Under the pieces are notes generated by a model. It searched no databases, was not told where the DNA came from, and saw only the letters and a program-made list of their open reading frames with translations. A DNA stretch of 64,000 nucleotides. Source: VAZQ01 sp050179645. Lineage in GTDB: Bacteria > Pseudomonadota > Alphaproteobacteria > Rhizobiales > Xanthobacteraceae. The stretch spans positions 7,224 through 71,223 of the forward strand of contig JBFXEX010000008.1 of the NCBI GenBank assembly GCA_050179645.1. Direction: 5' to 3'. Shown here piece by piece: positions 26,730 through 37,300 of the stretch (positions are counted from its first letter, which is position 1; every line of letters begins with the position of its first letter). The position numbers and the translations under genes were made by a program.

Positions 26730-27458
26730 CTACGGCGTGTCGGCGATGAAATCCCGTGTCAGCCGGTAGGACTGACGGCACAGCTTTTCGTCGTAGCGCG
26801 AGGCGTCGAGATTGGCGGTCGGGTCGCAGAACGAGTGCACGGCGCCCCCGACCATCACGATCTGCCAATCGACCTTGGCGCTGGTGAGCTCCTGCTCCAG
26901 CGCGTCCATCATCGGCTTCGGCGTAACCGGATCGGCCGCGCCGTGAATCGCCAGTACCCGGCCCTTGATGTTGCACGGCGTGCCCGGCACGACCGGATTG
27001 GGATTGGTGACGTGGTACACGATCACCGCCTTGAAGTCGGCGCCGGCGCGCGCCTGCTCCAGCACGAAACCGCCGCCGGCGCAGTATCCGATCGCCGATG
27101 TCTTCTTGGCCGGATCGACGAGCCCGAGCTTGTTTGCCTCCGCGAGCAGCGCGTCGCACGCCGCATTGCCACAGGCGATCGTGAAGGGGAGATCCTTGTA
27201 GACCGCCCGCATGCCGGCCGCGAGTTGCTCACGGGTCTTGGGCGTATCGCCATAACCCTTGCCGTACATGTCGGCCATCAGCACGACGTAGTCCTGACCG
27301 GCGACGTCGCGCGCCATCTCGACCGTATCGGCACAGACGCCCTTCCAGTCGGGCTGCGAGAAAATGACGGGGCGCTTGGTCTTCACGCTGTCGTCCCAGA
27401 CGATCATGCCCTCGAACTGCCTGCCGTTGACCTGATACGGCACCTTCTGCTCGGCCAT
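26730..27458 (-). CDS. Dienelactone hydrolase family protein
   Basis: 242 residues from ATG 27458, with GGGAGAT as RBS. The nucleophile elbow GYCAGGG carries Cys126, the DLH-type nucleophile in place of serine. The Asp is in HGAADPVTPK and the His in GGAVHSFCDP, completing the triad. DLH family enzymes open dienelactones in chlorocatechol pathways but many act on other esters or lactones. No other chlorocatechol genes are present. The gene is divergent from the acyl-CoA synthetase (about 120-180 bases between starts) and convergent with the baeRF-like gene. Confidence 0.88.
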   Translation of the reverse strand: MAEQKVPYQVNGRQFEGMIVWDDSVKTKRPVIFSQPDWKGVCADTVEMARDVAGQDYVVLMADMYGKGYGDTPKTREQLAAGMRAVYKDLPFTIACGNAACDALLAEANKLGLVDPAKKTSAIGYCAGGGFVLEQARAGADFKAVIVYHVTNPNPVVPGTPCNIKGRVLAIHGAADPVTPKPMMDALEQELTSAKVDWQIVMVGGAVHSFCDPTANLDASRYDEKLCRQSYRLTRDFIADTP

Positions 27459-27640
27459 CACGCGATCTCCCTGTTTCCAGACTGGATCATACGCGATGAA
27501 GCGCGGCGGCGAAATCGGCCGGATCGCCCCGTCCGGGGTATTGCCCGCACCATCAGCCCGCACTTGCCACCCTTCGCGCCGTGCCCGATGATTCACAGAA
27601 AGAGGCGGCGAATCGGATCGGCCGCCGGCCGGGAATCGAC

Positions 27641-29440
27641 ATGCGGTTGATCGAGCGGCTCACCGCCGACGCGACCAGCCTGCGGGGGGCGCTGCGCACC
27701 CTGCGGATGACGACGCCCATCGCCCGCAACCCGACACGGGTATTTCCGCAGGTGATCGCCGAACTCGCCGGAAAGCATGGCGACGCGCCGGCGCTGCTGT
27801 CGGACCTGGAGCGGTTCAGCTACCGTGAGTTGGCGGCGCGCGCCAACCGCTATGCCCGCTGGGCGCTCGCCCAGGGCATTCAGAAGGGCGACACCATCTG
27901 CCTCCTGATGCCGAACCGGCCGGAGTTCATGGCAATCTGGCTCGGCGTGACCCGCGTGGGTGGAGTGGTGGCTCTGCTCAACACCCATCTGACCGGCGCG
28001 GCGCTGGCGCACTGCATCAATGCGGTCAAGCCGCGGCACATCGTCGTGGCGGCCGAACTGCTCCCGGCTCTCGACAGCACCCGCGGGTCGATCGGAGGCG
28101 ACGCCAAGATCTGGCCGCATGGCGATGCCGACGTGGATCACGCCCGCATCGATCACGTGGTCGACCGGCTCTCGGGCGACGACCTGACCGAGGCCGAGCG
28201 CTGCCCGCTCACCATCGAGGACCGCGCGCTCTACATCTTCACCTCGGGGACGACCGGCCTGCCCAAGGCGGCGAACGTCAATCACTACCGGCTGATGCTG
28301 GCGAGCCATGCCTTCGCGGGGGTGATGGACACCAAGCCGAGCGACCGGATGTACGATTGCCTGCCGATGTACCATACCGCAGGCGGCGTGCTGGCGACCG
28401 GCGCGGTGCTGATCCGGGGCGGCTCGGTGGTGATCCGCGACAAGTTCTCGGCGCGCGAGTTCTGGGACGACATCGTGCGCTGGGACTGCACGCTGTTTCA
28501 GTATATCGGCGAGCTCTGCCGCTACCTGCTGAACTCGCCGCCGCATCCGAAGGAACGAGCCCACCGGATCCGGCTTGCCTGCGGCAACGGCCTGCGGCCC
28601 GAGGTCTGGGGGCCGTTCAAGCGCCGCTTCCAGATTCCGAAGATCATCGAGTTCTATGCCGCGACCGAGGGCAACGTGTCGCTGTTCAACTTCGAGGACA
28701 AGGAGGGCGCGGTCGGCCGGCTGCCGTGGTGGATCGCCATGCGCTTCCCGACCAAAGTGGTGCGCTTCGACGTCGAAACCCAGCAGCCAGTGCGCAACGC
28801 CGAGGGCTTCTGCATCGAGTGCGCACCGGACGAACCAGGCGAGGTGATCGGCAAGATTCTCAAGGACCCATCGCGGCCGGGCCAGCGGTTCGAGGGCTAC
28901 GCCACTGACGCCGAGACCGACCGCAAGATCCTGCGCAACGTGTTTGAGAAAGGCGACATCTGGTTCCGCACCGGCGACCTGATGCGCAAGGATGCCGACG
29001 GCTACTTCTATTTCGTCGACCGGATCGGCGATACCTTCCGCTGGAAGGGCGAGAACGTCTCAACCTCAGAGGTCGAGGAAACGCTTGGCCAGTTCGACGG
29101 CATCCTGGAGGCGAACGTGTATGGTGTCCACATTCCCGGCCGCGACGGCCGCGCCGGCATGGCGGCGGTCGTGGCCCGCGACAACATCAATCTGACGGCG
29201 CTGCACGACTATCTGGCCGCGCAACTGCCCGAATATGCTCGGCCGGTGTTCCTGCGAATCCGTCCGGAGATCGACGTCACCACAACGTTCAAGCAGAAGA
29301 AGGTGGACCTGGTCGAGCAGGGCTACAACCCGCACACAATTGCCGACCCGATCTATTTCAACGATCCGCAGCGCAAGGCGTTCGTGCGGCTCGATGCCGG
29401 CCTGTTCGACCGCATCAATGCCGGCGAGGTGCGGCTGTGA
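27641..29440 (+). CDS. Long-chain/very-long-chain acyl-CoA synthetase (FATP/FadD6-like)
   Basis: About 599 residues from ATG 27641 (GGGAA upstream), or 619 from a GTG at 27581. AMP-binding signature YIFTSGTTGLPKAANV, then YDCLPMYHTAGGV, ACGNGLRPEVWGPFKRRF, IIEFYAATEGN, and the hinge/adenylation block WFRTGDLMRKDADGYFYFVD with DTFRWKGENVSTSEVE, which is the FATP-specific form. It activates fatty or bile/steroid-type acids to CoA thioesters with ATP. The stop overlaps the DUF924 start (GTGA). Possible supplier of acyl-CoA to the thiolases in the window, though not in their operons. Confidence 0.88.
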   Translation: MRLIERLTADATSLRGALRTLRMTTPIARNPTRVFPQVIAELAGKHGDAPALLSDLERFSYRELAARANRYARWALAQGIQKGDTICLLMPNRPEFMAIWLGVTRVGGVVALLNTHLTGAALAHCINAVKPRHIVVAAELLPALDSTRGSIGGDAKIWPHGDADVDHARIDHVVDRLSGDDLTEAERCPLTIEDRALYIFTSGTTGLPKAANVNHYRLMLASHAFAGVMDTKPSDRMYDCLPMYHTAGGVLATGAVLIRGGSVVIRDKFSAREFWDDIVRWDCTLFQYIGELCRYLLNSPPHPKERAHRIRLACGNGLRPEVWGPFKRRFQIPKIIEFYAATEGNVSLFNFEDKEGAVGRLPWWIAMRFPTKVVRFDVETQQPVRNAEGFCIECAPDEPGEVIGKILKDPSRPGQRFEGYATDAETDRKILRNVFEKGDIWFRTGDLMRKDADGYFYFVDRIGDTFRWKGENVSTSEVEETLGQFDGILEANVYGVHIPGRDGRAGMAAVVARDNINLTALHDYLAAQLPEYARPVFLRIRPEIDVTTTFKQKKVDLVEQGYNPHTIADPIYFNDPQRKAFVRLDAGLFDRINAGEVRL

Positions 29441-29994
29441 CCGGCGGCGCAGGCGATGTCGCCCCACAGGACGTGCTGGCGTTCTGGCGCGGCGCCGGAC
29501 CGGAACGGTGGTTCAAGAAGGACCCGGCGTTCGATGCCGAGATCGCGGCGCGCTTTCGTTCCACCTACGCACGCGCCGTGGCCGGCGACCTGTCTGGTTG
29601 GGAGGCGACTGCCGAGGGCGCACTGGCGCTCGTCATCGTGCTCGACCAGTTTCCCCGCAACATGTTCCGCGGACAGGCCCGTACTTATGCGGCCGACGCG
29701 CTCGCCTGCGACATCGCCCGGCGCGCGCTGGCGCGCGGCTTCGACCGCGAGGTGCCGAGCGCCGACCGCCGCTTCTTCTATCTGCCGTTGATGCATTCGG
29801 AGGACCTCGCCGATCAGGAGCACTGCGTGGCGCTGTCGCGGGCCTACGGCGACGACGAATTCACCAAATACGCCGAGCAGCATGCCGACATCGTCCGCCG
29901 CTTCGGACGGTTTCCCCACCGCAACGCCATGCTGGGCCGCGCCACCACGCCCGCCGAACAGGAATTTCTCGACACTGGCGGCTTCGCCGGGTGA
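29437..29994 (+). CDS. DUF924 family protein
   Basis: 185 residues starting with GTG inside the stop of the acyl-CoA synthetase gene. Family hallmarks are DVLAFWRGAGPERWFKKD, LALVIVLDQFPRNMFRGQA, and FFYLPLMHSEDLADQEHCV. DUF924 proteins are soluble all-helical proteins of unknown biochemical role; conserved Asp/Gln/Phe in LDQFPRN and His in MHSE suggest a binding site. The coupled start implies co-expression with the synthetase but says little about function. Confidence 0.85.
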   Translation: MTGGAGDVAPQDVLAFWRGAGPERWFKKDPAFDAEIAARFRSTYARAVAGDLSGWEATAEGALALVIVLDQFPRNMFRGQARTYAADALACDIARRALARGFDREVPSADRRFFYLPLMHSEDLADQEHCVALSRAYGDDEFTKYAEQHADIVRRFGRFPHRNAMLGRATTPAEQEFLDTGGFAG

Positions 29995-30037
29995 GTTGAC
30001 GCATGACGAGTTGGGTTGAGGTTGTGTCAACCCCCGC

Positions 30038-30069
30038 GTCATTGCGAGCGAAGCGCTCCTCGCAATGAC
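30038..30069. repeat. Palindromic repeat GTCATTGCGAG...CTCGCAATGAC
   Basis: A perfect inverted repeat of 11 bases per arm around CGAAGCGCTC, positioned between the convergent DUF924 and deacetylase genes. This sequence is a well-known dispersed intergenic repeat in Bradyrhizobium-like genomes; there is no T-run, so I do not call it a terminator. Confidence 0.75.
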
Positions 30070-30095
30070 GGACAACCTGTTTGGCGGATACGCCG

Positions 30096-30968
30096 TCAGG
30101 CTGCGGGGCCGAAGAAGCGGTCACGGTTGCTCCACTCGGCGATGTTGTTGTCGACGATCCACTGCGAGAGATCGTCGTGGCGCACCCACCAGACGCCCGG
30201 AAATCCGCGGATGTACTTAATGATGCGGTCGACATGCGCGGCCACCAGCGGCCGGCCGCCGAAGTGGCAGTGCATGGTGATGTTGAGGAACGAGGTCGGC
30301 TCGTTCTGATAGAGATAGTCGAAGGTGTCCTTGTAGGTCTCGAACCAGTCGCGCGGATTGAGCCGCAACACCCGGTGGTCGGCGAAATCGGTGTGCGGGA
30401 AGGCGACGATGGTCTTGCCGCCGATGTTCACGCCGAACGGCAGGTCGACGTTATTGTAGTCGCCGTACCAGAGGTAGCCCTCCTCGGCCAGGATGGTCTC
30501 GGTGCGATCGGTCGAGGCGATCACCGGGCTGAGCCAGCCCTTTGGCCTCGTGCCGGCGAGTTTTTCGATCAGGTCGGCGCAGCGCCGGATCATGGCGCGC
30601 TCTTCGTCCGGCCCGAGATACGCGAGCAGGTCGTCCTGTGCGTAGGAATGCGCCGCAACCTCGTGGCCCTGCGCGACGATCGCCTGCGCGACGCCGGGAT
30701 TGATCTCCAATGCCCGGGCGTTGGAGATGAAGGTTGCCGGCACCTGGTTCTCTTTGAAAATCTTCAAGAGCCGCCACACTCCGGCGCGACCGCCATAGGT
30801 GCCCCAGGTCATCGAGGCGCGGTCCGGCGTGCCGGGACGCAGCGCCGTGGTCTGCACCGAGAACGGCGGGCCCTTCCCCTCTGACCAGTTCTCCAGGAGG
30901 CAGCTCAGAACGACACAGATGCGGGCGTCATTCGGCCAGCGGAAGCCGCGCGGCGAGGATGCAGACAA
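30096..30968 (-). CDS. Polysaccharide deacetylase family protein (PuuE-like branch)
   Basis: 290 residues, NodB-homology barrel. The first motif, TFDDG in metal-dependent members, is replaced by SCLLENWSEG. The second motif is GHEVAAHSYAQDDLL. Further matches are PKGWLSPVIASTDRTETILA and LNITMHCHFGGRPLVAAHVD. The absence of the Asp pair and the general layout put it near PuuE-type allantoinases and related cytoplasmic amidohydrolase-like proteins rather than cell-wall deacetylases. No signal peptide. A paralogue lies at 40505-41416 on the other side of the efflux operon. Substrate unknown; no purine-catabolic neighbours support allantoin. Confidence 0.82.
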   Translation of the reverse strand: MSASSPRGFRWPNDARICVVLSCLLENWSEGKGPPFSVQTTALRPGTPDRASMTWGTYGGRAGVWRLLKIFKENQVPATFISNARALEINPGVAQAIVAQGHEVAAHSYAQDDLLAYLGPDEERAMIRRCADLIEKLAGTRPKGWLSPVIASTDRTETILAEEGYLWYGDYNNVDLPFGVNIGGKTIVAFPHTDFADHRVLRLNPRDWFETYKDTFDYLYQNEPTSFLNITMHCHFGGRPLVAAHVDRIIKYIRGFPGVWWVRHDDLSQWIVDNNIAEWSNRDRFFGPAA

Positions 30969-31065
30969 TTTGGCACTCCGGGTTGGATGGGCGGCCGCGA
31001 ACGCGGCCCGCCCTTATAGCGGCACAGCGCGCCGAGGTCGAAGCCTGAAGTCGATCCTCTCTCCG

Positions 31066-31144
31066 TTCGTCCCCGCGAAAGCGGGGACCCAGCGCGCGAA
31101 GCGCGAGCAAGAAAGCTTGGGTGCCCGCCTTCGCGGACACGAAC
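31066..31144. repeat. Palindromic repeat, CGTCCCCGCGAAAGCGGGGAC family
   Basis: Two hairpins, CCCCGCGAAAGCGGGG and TGCCCGCCTTCGCGGACA, arranged as an imperfect inverted repeat of the whole block (TTCGTCCCC...GGACACGAA). Typical dispersed intergenic element. It fills most of the 30969-31175 gap downstream of the mdtC-type gene; whether it ends transcription is not shown. Confidence 0.75.
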
Positions 31145-31175
31145 CGAGAGACCTTTCAACTGCGCCGACCGAGAG

Positions 31176-34100
31176 TCAGCGCGCGTCCGCCGCCGGCCGC
31201 AGGGCGCGCGCCGCCTGGCGGATCCAGGTGCCGGGCTCGCGGTGCTTGCGCCCCGCGCCCCACAACCGACGGTGCAGCTTGTCGAGCAGCAGGTAGATCA
31301 CCGGCGTGGTGTAGAGCGTCAGCATCTGCGACACGATCAGCCCGCCTACGATGGTGATGCCGAGTGGACGGCGCAGCTCCGAGCCCGGCCCGGTCGCGAC
31401 CACCAGCGGGATGGCGCCGAGCAGCGCCGCCAGCGTCGTCATCATGATCGGCCGGAACCGTTCCAGACAGGCGTCGTAGATCGCCTGCAGCGGCGGCAGC
31501 CCGCGCTTGCGCTCGGCTTCGAGCGCGAAGTCGACCATCATGATGCCGTTCTTCTTCACGATGCCGATCAGCAGGATGATGCCGATGAAGGCGATCAGCG
31601 ACAGCTCGGTCTTGAACAATTGCAGCGCCAGCAGCGCGCCGAGCCCAGCCGACGGCAGGGTCGAGATGATGGTCAGCGGGTGCGCCAGGCTCTCGTACAG
31701 CACACCGAGCACGATGTAGACCGCGATCAGCGCCGCCAGGATCAGGAGCGGCTGCGCACCGACCGACTGGCGGTAGGCGCGGGCATCACCGGCAAATTCG
31801 GCGTGCAGCGAATCCGGAAGATGCAGTTCGGCGACCGCGCGGTCGATCAGCTGAGTCGCCTCCTCGATCGTGGCGTTCTCGCCGAGCCCGAAGCTGATGG
31901 TGATCGCCGGGAACAGGCCCTGGTGATTGACCACCAGCGGCGACAGTCCGCGGGTGATCTTGGTCACCGCGGTGATTGGAACCTGCGCGTTGTTGGCGCC
32001 CTTCACGTAGAGCCTGGCGAGATCGACCGGATCGCGCTGGTACTGCGGGTCGACCTCCAGGATGACGCGGTATTGATTGCGCTGGGTGTAGAGCGTCGAA
32101 ATCTGGCGCTGCGCATAGGCGTTGTTGAGCGTATTGGCGATGTCCTGGATGCGCACGCCGAGCCGGGCGGCGGCCACCCGGTCAATATCGATATTGACCT
32201 GCAGGCCGCCCTGCTCCCGGTCGCTCGAAACGTCGACCAGCCCCGGTACCTTCTCAATCGCCGCGAGCACCCGCGGCGCCCATTCCAGCAGTTCGCGATA
32301 GTCTGCGTCCCAGAGCGTATACTGATAGGTGGCGTCGCTCTGCCGGCCGCCGACCCGCACGTCCTGCATGGGGAAGAAGAACACCGTCAGGCCCGGAATA
32401 TTGGCGGCCTTCTGCCGCAGCCGCGCCGCCACCGCCTGGGCGGTGACGCCGCGTTCGGCGAGCGGCTTGAGGCTGATGAACAGCGTCCCGCGGTTGGCCG
32501 ACGGTCTCCAGCCCGAGCTGCCGATCGAGGAGCCGACGCCCACCACCGCCGGATCGGCGCGCACGATAGCCTCGGCTTTCTGCTGCAGGTCGTACATGGT
32601 CTGAAACGACACCTCGGTCGAAGCACGCGTGCCGCCGTAGATCAGGCCGGTATCGTCCAGCGGGAAGAAACCCTTCGGCGTGCGGACGTAGAGAATGCCG
32701 GTGATCACGATCGTACCCGCCATGACCAGGAGCGTCAGCCCGCGGTAGTCGAGCACGACGGCGAGGCTGCGGCCGTAGCCTCGCAGCGTCCAGGCCAGAA
32801 CCCGCTCGACGAGCCGGTCGAACCAGGTGGCGTCCGGGCTCGGCGGCTTGCGCACGAAATGCGCGCAGATCATCGGCGTCAAAGTCAGCGACACCACGGT
32901 CGACACCATGATGGCAAAGGCGAGGGTGACGGAGAATTCGCGGAATACCCGCCCGACCAGGCCGGTCATGAACAACAGCGGAATGAAAGCCGCAACCAGC
33001 GAAATGCTGATCGCCATCACCGTGAAGCCGATCTGGCGCGCGCCATCGATCGCCGCCATCAGCGGCGACATGCCCTTCTCGAGATTGCGGAAGCAGTTCT
33101 CGATCATCACGATCGCGTCGTCGACCACGAAGCCGACTGAGACGACGAGCGCCATCAGCGAGAGATTGTCGATCGAAAATCCCGCCACCCACATGGCGGC
33201 GCAGGTGCCAGCGAGCGACAGCGGCACGGTGACGCCGGCCGCGATCGTGGCGGCGGCGCGCCGCAGAAACACGAACACCACCAGCATCACCAGGCAAATC
33301 GTCGCCAACAGCGTGAGCTGCATGTCGGCGATGCTCGCACGGATCGTGCCGGTCCGGTCGGACAGCACCGAGATGTCAACGCCGGCCGGGATCCAGCGTT
33401 TGAGTTCGGGCAGCAGCTTGTGGATCTGGTCGACCGTCTCGATGACATTGGCATCGGCCTGCTTGGTGATCACCAGCAGAACCGAGGGCTGACCGTTGAA
33501 CCAGCTGGCCGAGCGGCTGTTGCGCACGCTCGGCTCGATCGAGGCGACCGCCGAGAGCCGCACCACCGCGCCATTGGCGGTGCGCACCACGATCGGGTCG
33601 TAGTCCGAGGCGGTGCGGAGTTGGTCGTTGGTCGCGATGGTGACCGAACGCTCCTCACCGTCGAACACGCCGAGCGGGCCGGCGGCGTTGGTGTTGGCGA
33701 TAGCGGTGCGCACCGCCTCCATGTCGAGGCCCATCGCGGCGAGCGCCAATGGATTGACCCGGACACGAATCGCGGGTTGCTCGGCGCCGTTGACGCTGAC
33801 CTCGGCGACGCCGTCCACCTGCGACAGCCGCTGCGCGATCACCGTATCGGCGGCGTCGTAGAGCGCGCTCGGCGGCACCGTCTTCGAGGTGAGCGCCAGA
33901 ATCATGACCGGCATGGCGGCCGGATTGGCCTTGCGGAAGCTCGGTCGCGACTGCAGGTCGGCCGGCAGATCGGTGAGCGCCGCGTTGATCGCGGCCTGCA
34001 CGTCGCGGGCGGCGCCGTCGATGTTGCGGCTCAGGTCGAACTGGACCGAAATGCGGGTCGATCCGAGCGAACTGCGCGACGTCAGCTCGGTGACGCCGGG

Positions 34101-34331
34101 AATCTCGCCGAGGCGGCGCTCGAGCGGCGCCGCCACCGTCGCTGCCATGGTTTCGGGATCGGCGCCGGGCCGGCTGGCGGAGACGCTGATGGTCGGAAAC
34201 TCGATCGTCGGCATGCTGGCGACCGGCAGAAACCGGTAGGCGACGATGCCGACGAGCAGCAGACCGATGGCCAGCAGCGTGGTGCCGACCGGCCGGCGGA
34301 TGAAGACTTCCGAGAAGCTCTGCACGGCCAT
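31176..34331 (-). CDS. mdtC: RND efflux permease, MdtC-like
   Basis: 1051 residues, full-length HAE1-type RND pump subunit with 12 expected membrane helices. The N-terminus RRPVGTTLLAIGLLLVG and FPTISVSASRPGADPETMAA, and further on the ARDVQAAINAALTDLP and FRKANPAAMPVMILALTS blocks, follow E. coli MdtC closely by eye. The proton-relay helix has VVSVGFVVDDAIVMIEN with the Asp pair. It exports drugs or bile-salt-like compounds out of the inner membrane, in complex with the MdtB-like chain encoded 4 bases upstream. Last gene of the four-gene operon. Confidence 0.92.
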   Translation of the reverse strand: MAVQSFSEVFIRRPVGTTLLAIGLLLVGIVAYRFLPVASMPTIEFPTISVSASRPGADPETMAATVAAPLERRLGEIPGVTELTSRSSLGSTRISVQFDLSRNIDGAARDVQAAINAALTDLPADLQSRPSFRKANPAAMPVMILALTSKTVPPSALYDAADTVIAQRLSQVDGVAEVSVNGAEQPAIRVRVNPLALAAMGLDMEAVRTAIANTNAAGPLGVFDGEERSVTIATNDQLRTASDYDPIVVRTANGAVVRLSAVASIEPSVRNSRSASWFNGQPSVLLVITKQADANVIETVDQIHKLLPELKRWIPAGVDISVLSDRTGTIRASIADMQLTLLATICLVMLVVFVFLRRAAATIAAGVTVPLSLAGTCAAMWVAGFSIDNLSLMALVVSVGFVVDDAIVMIENCFRNLEKGMSPLMAAIDGARQIGFTVMAISISLVAAFIPLLFMTGLVGRVFREFSVTLAFAIMVSTVVSLTLTPMICAHFVRKPPSPDATWFDRLVERVLAWTLRGYGRSLAVVLDYRGLTLLVMAGTIVITGILYVRTPKGFFPLDDTGLIYGGTRASTEVSFQTMYDLQQKAEAIVRADPAVVGVGSSIGSSGWRPSANRGTLFISLKPLAERGVTAQAVAARLRQKAANIPGLTVFFFPMQDVRVGGRQSDATYQYTLWDADYRELLEWAPRVLAAIEKVPGLVDVSSDREQGGLQVNIDIDRVAAARLGVRIQDIANTLNNAYAQRQISTLYTQRNQYRVILEVDPQYQRDPVDLARLYVKGANNAQVPITAVTKITRGLSPLVVNHQGLFPAITISFGLGENATIEEATQLIDRAVAELHLPDSLHAEFAGDARAYRQSVGAQPLLILAALIAVYIVLGVLYESLAHPLTIISTLPSAGLGALLALQLFKTELSLIAFIGIILLIGIVKKNGIMMVDFALEAERKRGLPPLQAIYDACLERFRPIMMTTLAALLGAIPLVVATGPGSELRRPLGITIVGGLIVSQMLTLYTTPVIYLLLDKLHRRLWGAGRKHREPGTWIRQAARALRPAADAR

Positions 34332-34335
34332 GCGG

Positions 34336-37300
34336 TCACTCCGCCGCCCGCTGGATCGGCACGATGCTCTCGCGCAAATCGAGCTCGGTCTGCAGCGGCT
34401 CCACCCGCACGAACTTCGCCTTCAGCCGTTCCATCGCCAGATAGATCACCGGCGTGGTGTAGAGCGTCAGCAGTTGGCTCAGCAACAGCCCGCCGATGAT
34501 CGTAATGCCGAGCGGATTGCGCAGCTCCGAGCCAGTGCCCTGCTCGACGGCGAGCGGAATGGCGCCGAACAGCGCCGCGAGCGTCGTCATCATGATCGGC
34601 CGGAAGCGCAGGATCGACGCCTGCACGATCGCCTCGTGCGGGGTCATGCCCTGCCTGCGCTCGGCATCGAGCGCGAAGTCGATGATCATGATGGCGTTCT
34701 TCTTGACGATACCCATCAAAAGGATGATGCCGATCAGCGCCACCACCGACAGGTCCATCCTGAACCACATCAGCGCAAGGAGAGCGCCGACGCCGGCCGA
34801 CGGCAGCGTGGTCAGGATGGTGAACGGGTGGATGAAGCTTTCGTACAGCACGCCGAGCACGATGTAGATCGCGATCGCCGCGGCGAGAATGAGCCAGGGC
34901 TGGCCGGCGAGCGACTTGGAGAACTCCGCCGCATCGCCCGAATAGGAGCCGGCGAGCGCGGTCGGCATGTCGATCGCCCGCTCGGCCTGAGCGATCGCCG
35001 CGACGGCAACGCCGAGCGAAGCGTCGGGCGCGAGATCGAAGCTGATGGTGACGGCCGGGAACTGCTCCTGGTGGGCGATCACCAGCGGCGCGGTGGTGTA
35101 GTTGAAGCTGGCGATGGCGCTGAGCGGAATTTGCGTATTGCCCGCGGTGGAGACCACCGGTGCCGTCGGGTTCGACGTCAGCGACGTCGACGTCGCCACC
35201 GCCTGGTTGCCGGAGGCCGGGACGTAGAGTTTCGACAGCGAGTTGGGGTCGCTCTGGTACTCGGGCTTGGCCTCGAGGATGACACGATACTGGTTGGCCT
35301 GGCCGTAGATGGTCGATATCTGCCGCTGGCCGAAGGCATTGCTCAGCGTGTCCACCACGGTCTGCATCGACACGCCGAGCCGGCCGGCAACTTCGCGGTC
35401 GACCTGGATGTTCAGCCGGAAGCCGTTGTCCTGCGCCTCGGACACGACGTTGCGCAGCACATCGGAGGTCTTGAGCTGCTGCACCAGCCGCGCCGCCCAC
35501 TCGCTCACCTCCTTCGAATCGGTGCCGGTGAGCGTGTACTGGTACTGTGCGCGGCTGAGCCTTGTCGAAATCTGGATGTCCTGCACCGGCTGGAAATACA
35601 CCACGATCCCGGGAATCGCCGCCACGGAGTCGCGCAGCCGGTCGATCACCGCGGTGACCGGCGTGTCGCGCACGTCGCGTGAGCGCAGCGTGATGGCGAT
35701 GCGGCCCGCATTCGGGGTGGCGTTGAGCGGCGTCACGCCGATCACCGAGACGACCCCGGTGACCTCGGGATCCTTGCGGATCGCGGTCTCGACCTCCTTC
35801 TGCAGCCGCTTCATCTCGGCAAACGAGACGTCCTGGCCGCCCTCCATCACGGCAAAGATCAGGCCGGTGTCCTGCGGCGGCAGGAAGCCCTTCGGAATGA
35901 CGAAATAGAGCCAGACAGTCGCGATCACCGTCGCCACCGTGACCAGGAGCGTCAGCGTCTCGTGTCGGATCACCCATTCGAGACTGCGGCGATAGCGGTC
36001 GACGGTCCCGTCGACGGCGCCGTGGAATAGCCGCGAGACGCCGCGCGGCTCCCCCGCCGGCTGGCGGCGCAGCAGCCGGCTGCACATCATCGGCGTCAGC
36101 GTCAGCGACACGATCGCCGAGACGACGACCGCGATGGTCAGCGTCAGGGCGAATTCGCGGAACATGCGGCCGACCAGTCCGGTCATGAACAACAGCGGGA
36201 TGAACACCGCGACCAGCGACACGGTGAGCGAGATCACCGTGAAGCCGATCTCGCGCGCGCCGTTGAGCGCCGCCTCGAACGGCTCCTCGCCGTCCTCGAT
36301 GTGGCGGACGATGTTCTCGATCATCACGATGGCGTCGTCGACCACGAAACCGGCGCCGATCGTCAGCGCCATCAGCGAGAGGTTATCGAGCGAAAACCCG
36401 CAGAACCACATCACCCCGAAAGTCGCGACCAGGGACAGCGGCAGCGCCACGCCGGCAATGACGGTGGCGCGGATGGTCCGCAGGAACACCAGCACCACCA
36501 TGATGACCAGCGCGACGCTGAGCACGAGGGTGAACTGCACGTCGCGGATCGAGGCGCGGATGGTGTCGGTACGGTCGTGCACCACCGTGAGCGTGACGCC
36601 CGCCGGCATCGAGCGTTGCAGTTTCGGCAGTTCGGCCTGAACCCGCTTCACGGTCTCAATAACATTGGCGCCGGGCTGGCGCTGAATATCGACCACGATC
36701 GCCGGGTTGCCCTGGTACCAGCCGCCGACCTTGCTGTTCTCCAGGCCGTCGACCACGTCGGCGATGTCGCGCAGCAGCACCGGCGCACTGTTGCGATAGG
36801 CGACCACGATGTTGCTATAGGCGGCCGCGGCGGCGATCTGGTCGTTGGCCGAGATGGTGTAGGACTGATGCGCGCCGTCGAGCGCGCCCTTGGCGCCTGA
36901 CACATTGGCGGCGACGATCACGTTGCGCAGATCTTCGAGCGAGATGCCATAGCTGGCGAGCCGCGACAGGTCGGCCTGGATACGCACCGCCGGCTTGATG
37001 TTGCCTTGCACGGTGACGCGGCCGACGCCGGTCAGTTCGCTCAGCCGCGGCGCGAGTTGCGTGTCGGCGATGTCGCTCAGCTGCCGCAGCGAGATGTTGG
37101 CCGAGGTCAGTGCCAGCGTGACGATCGGCGTGTCGGCCGGATTGACCTTCGAATAGACCGGCGGATAGGGCAGGTTGCGCGGCAGCGTCGCCCCGGACGC
37201 GTTGATTGCGGCCTGGACGTCCTGCGCGGCCGCATCGATGTCGCGGCTGAGGTCGAACTGCAGCGTGACCTGGCTGACGCCGAAAGAGCTCGACGACGTC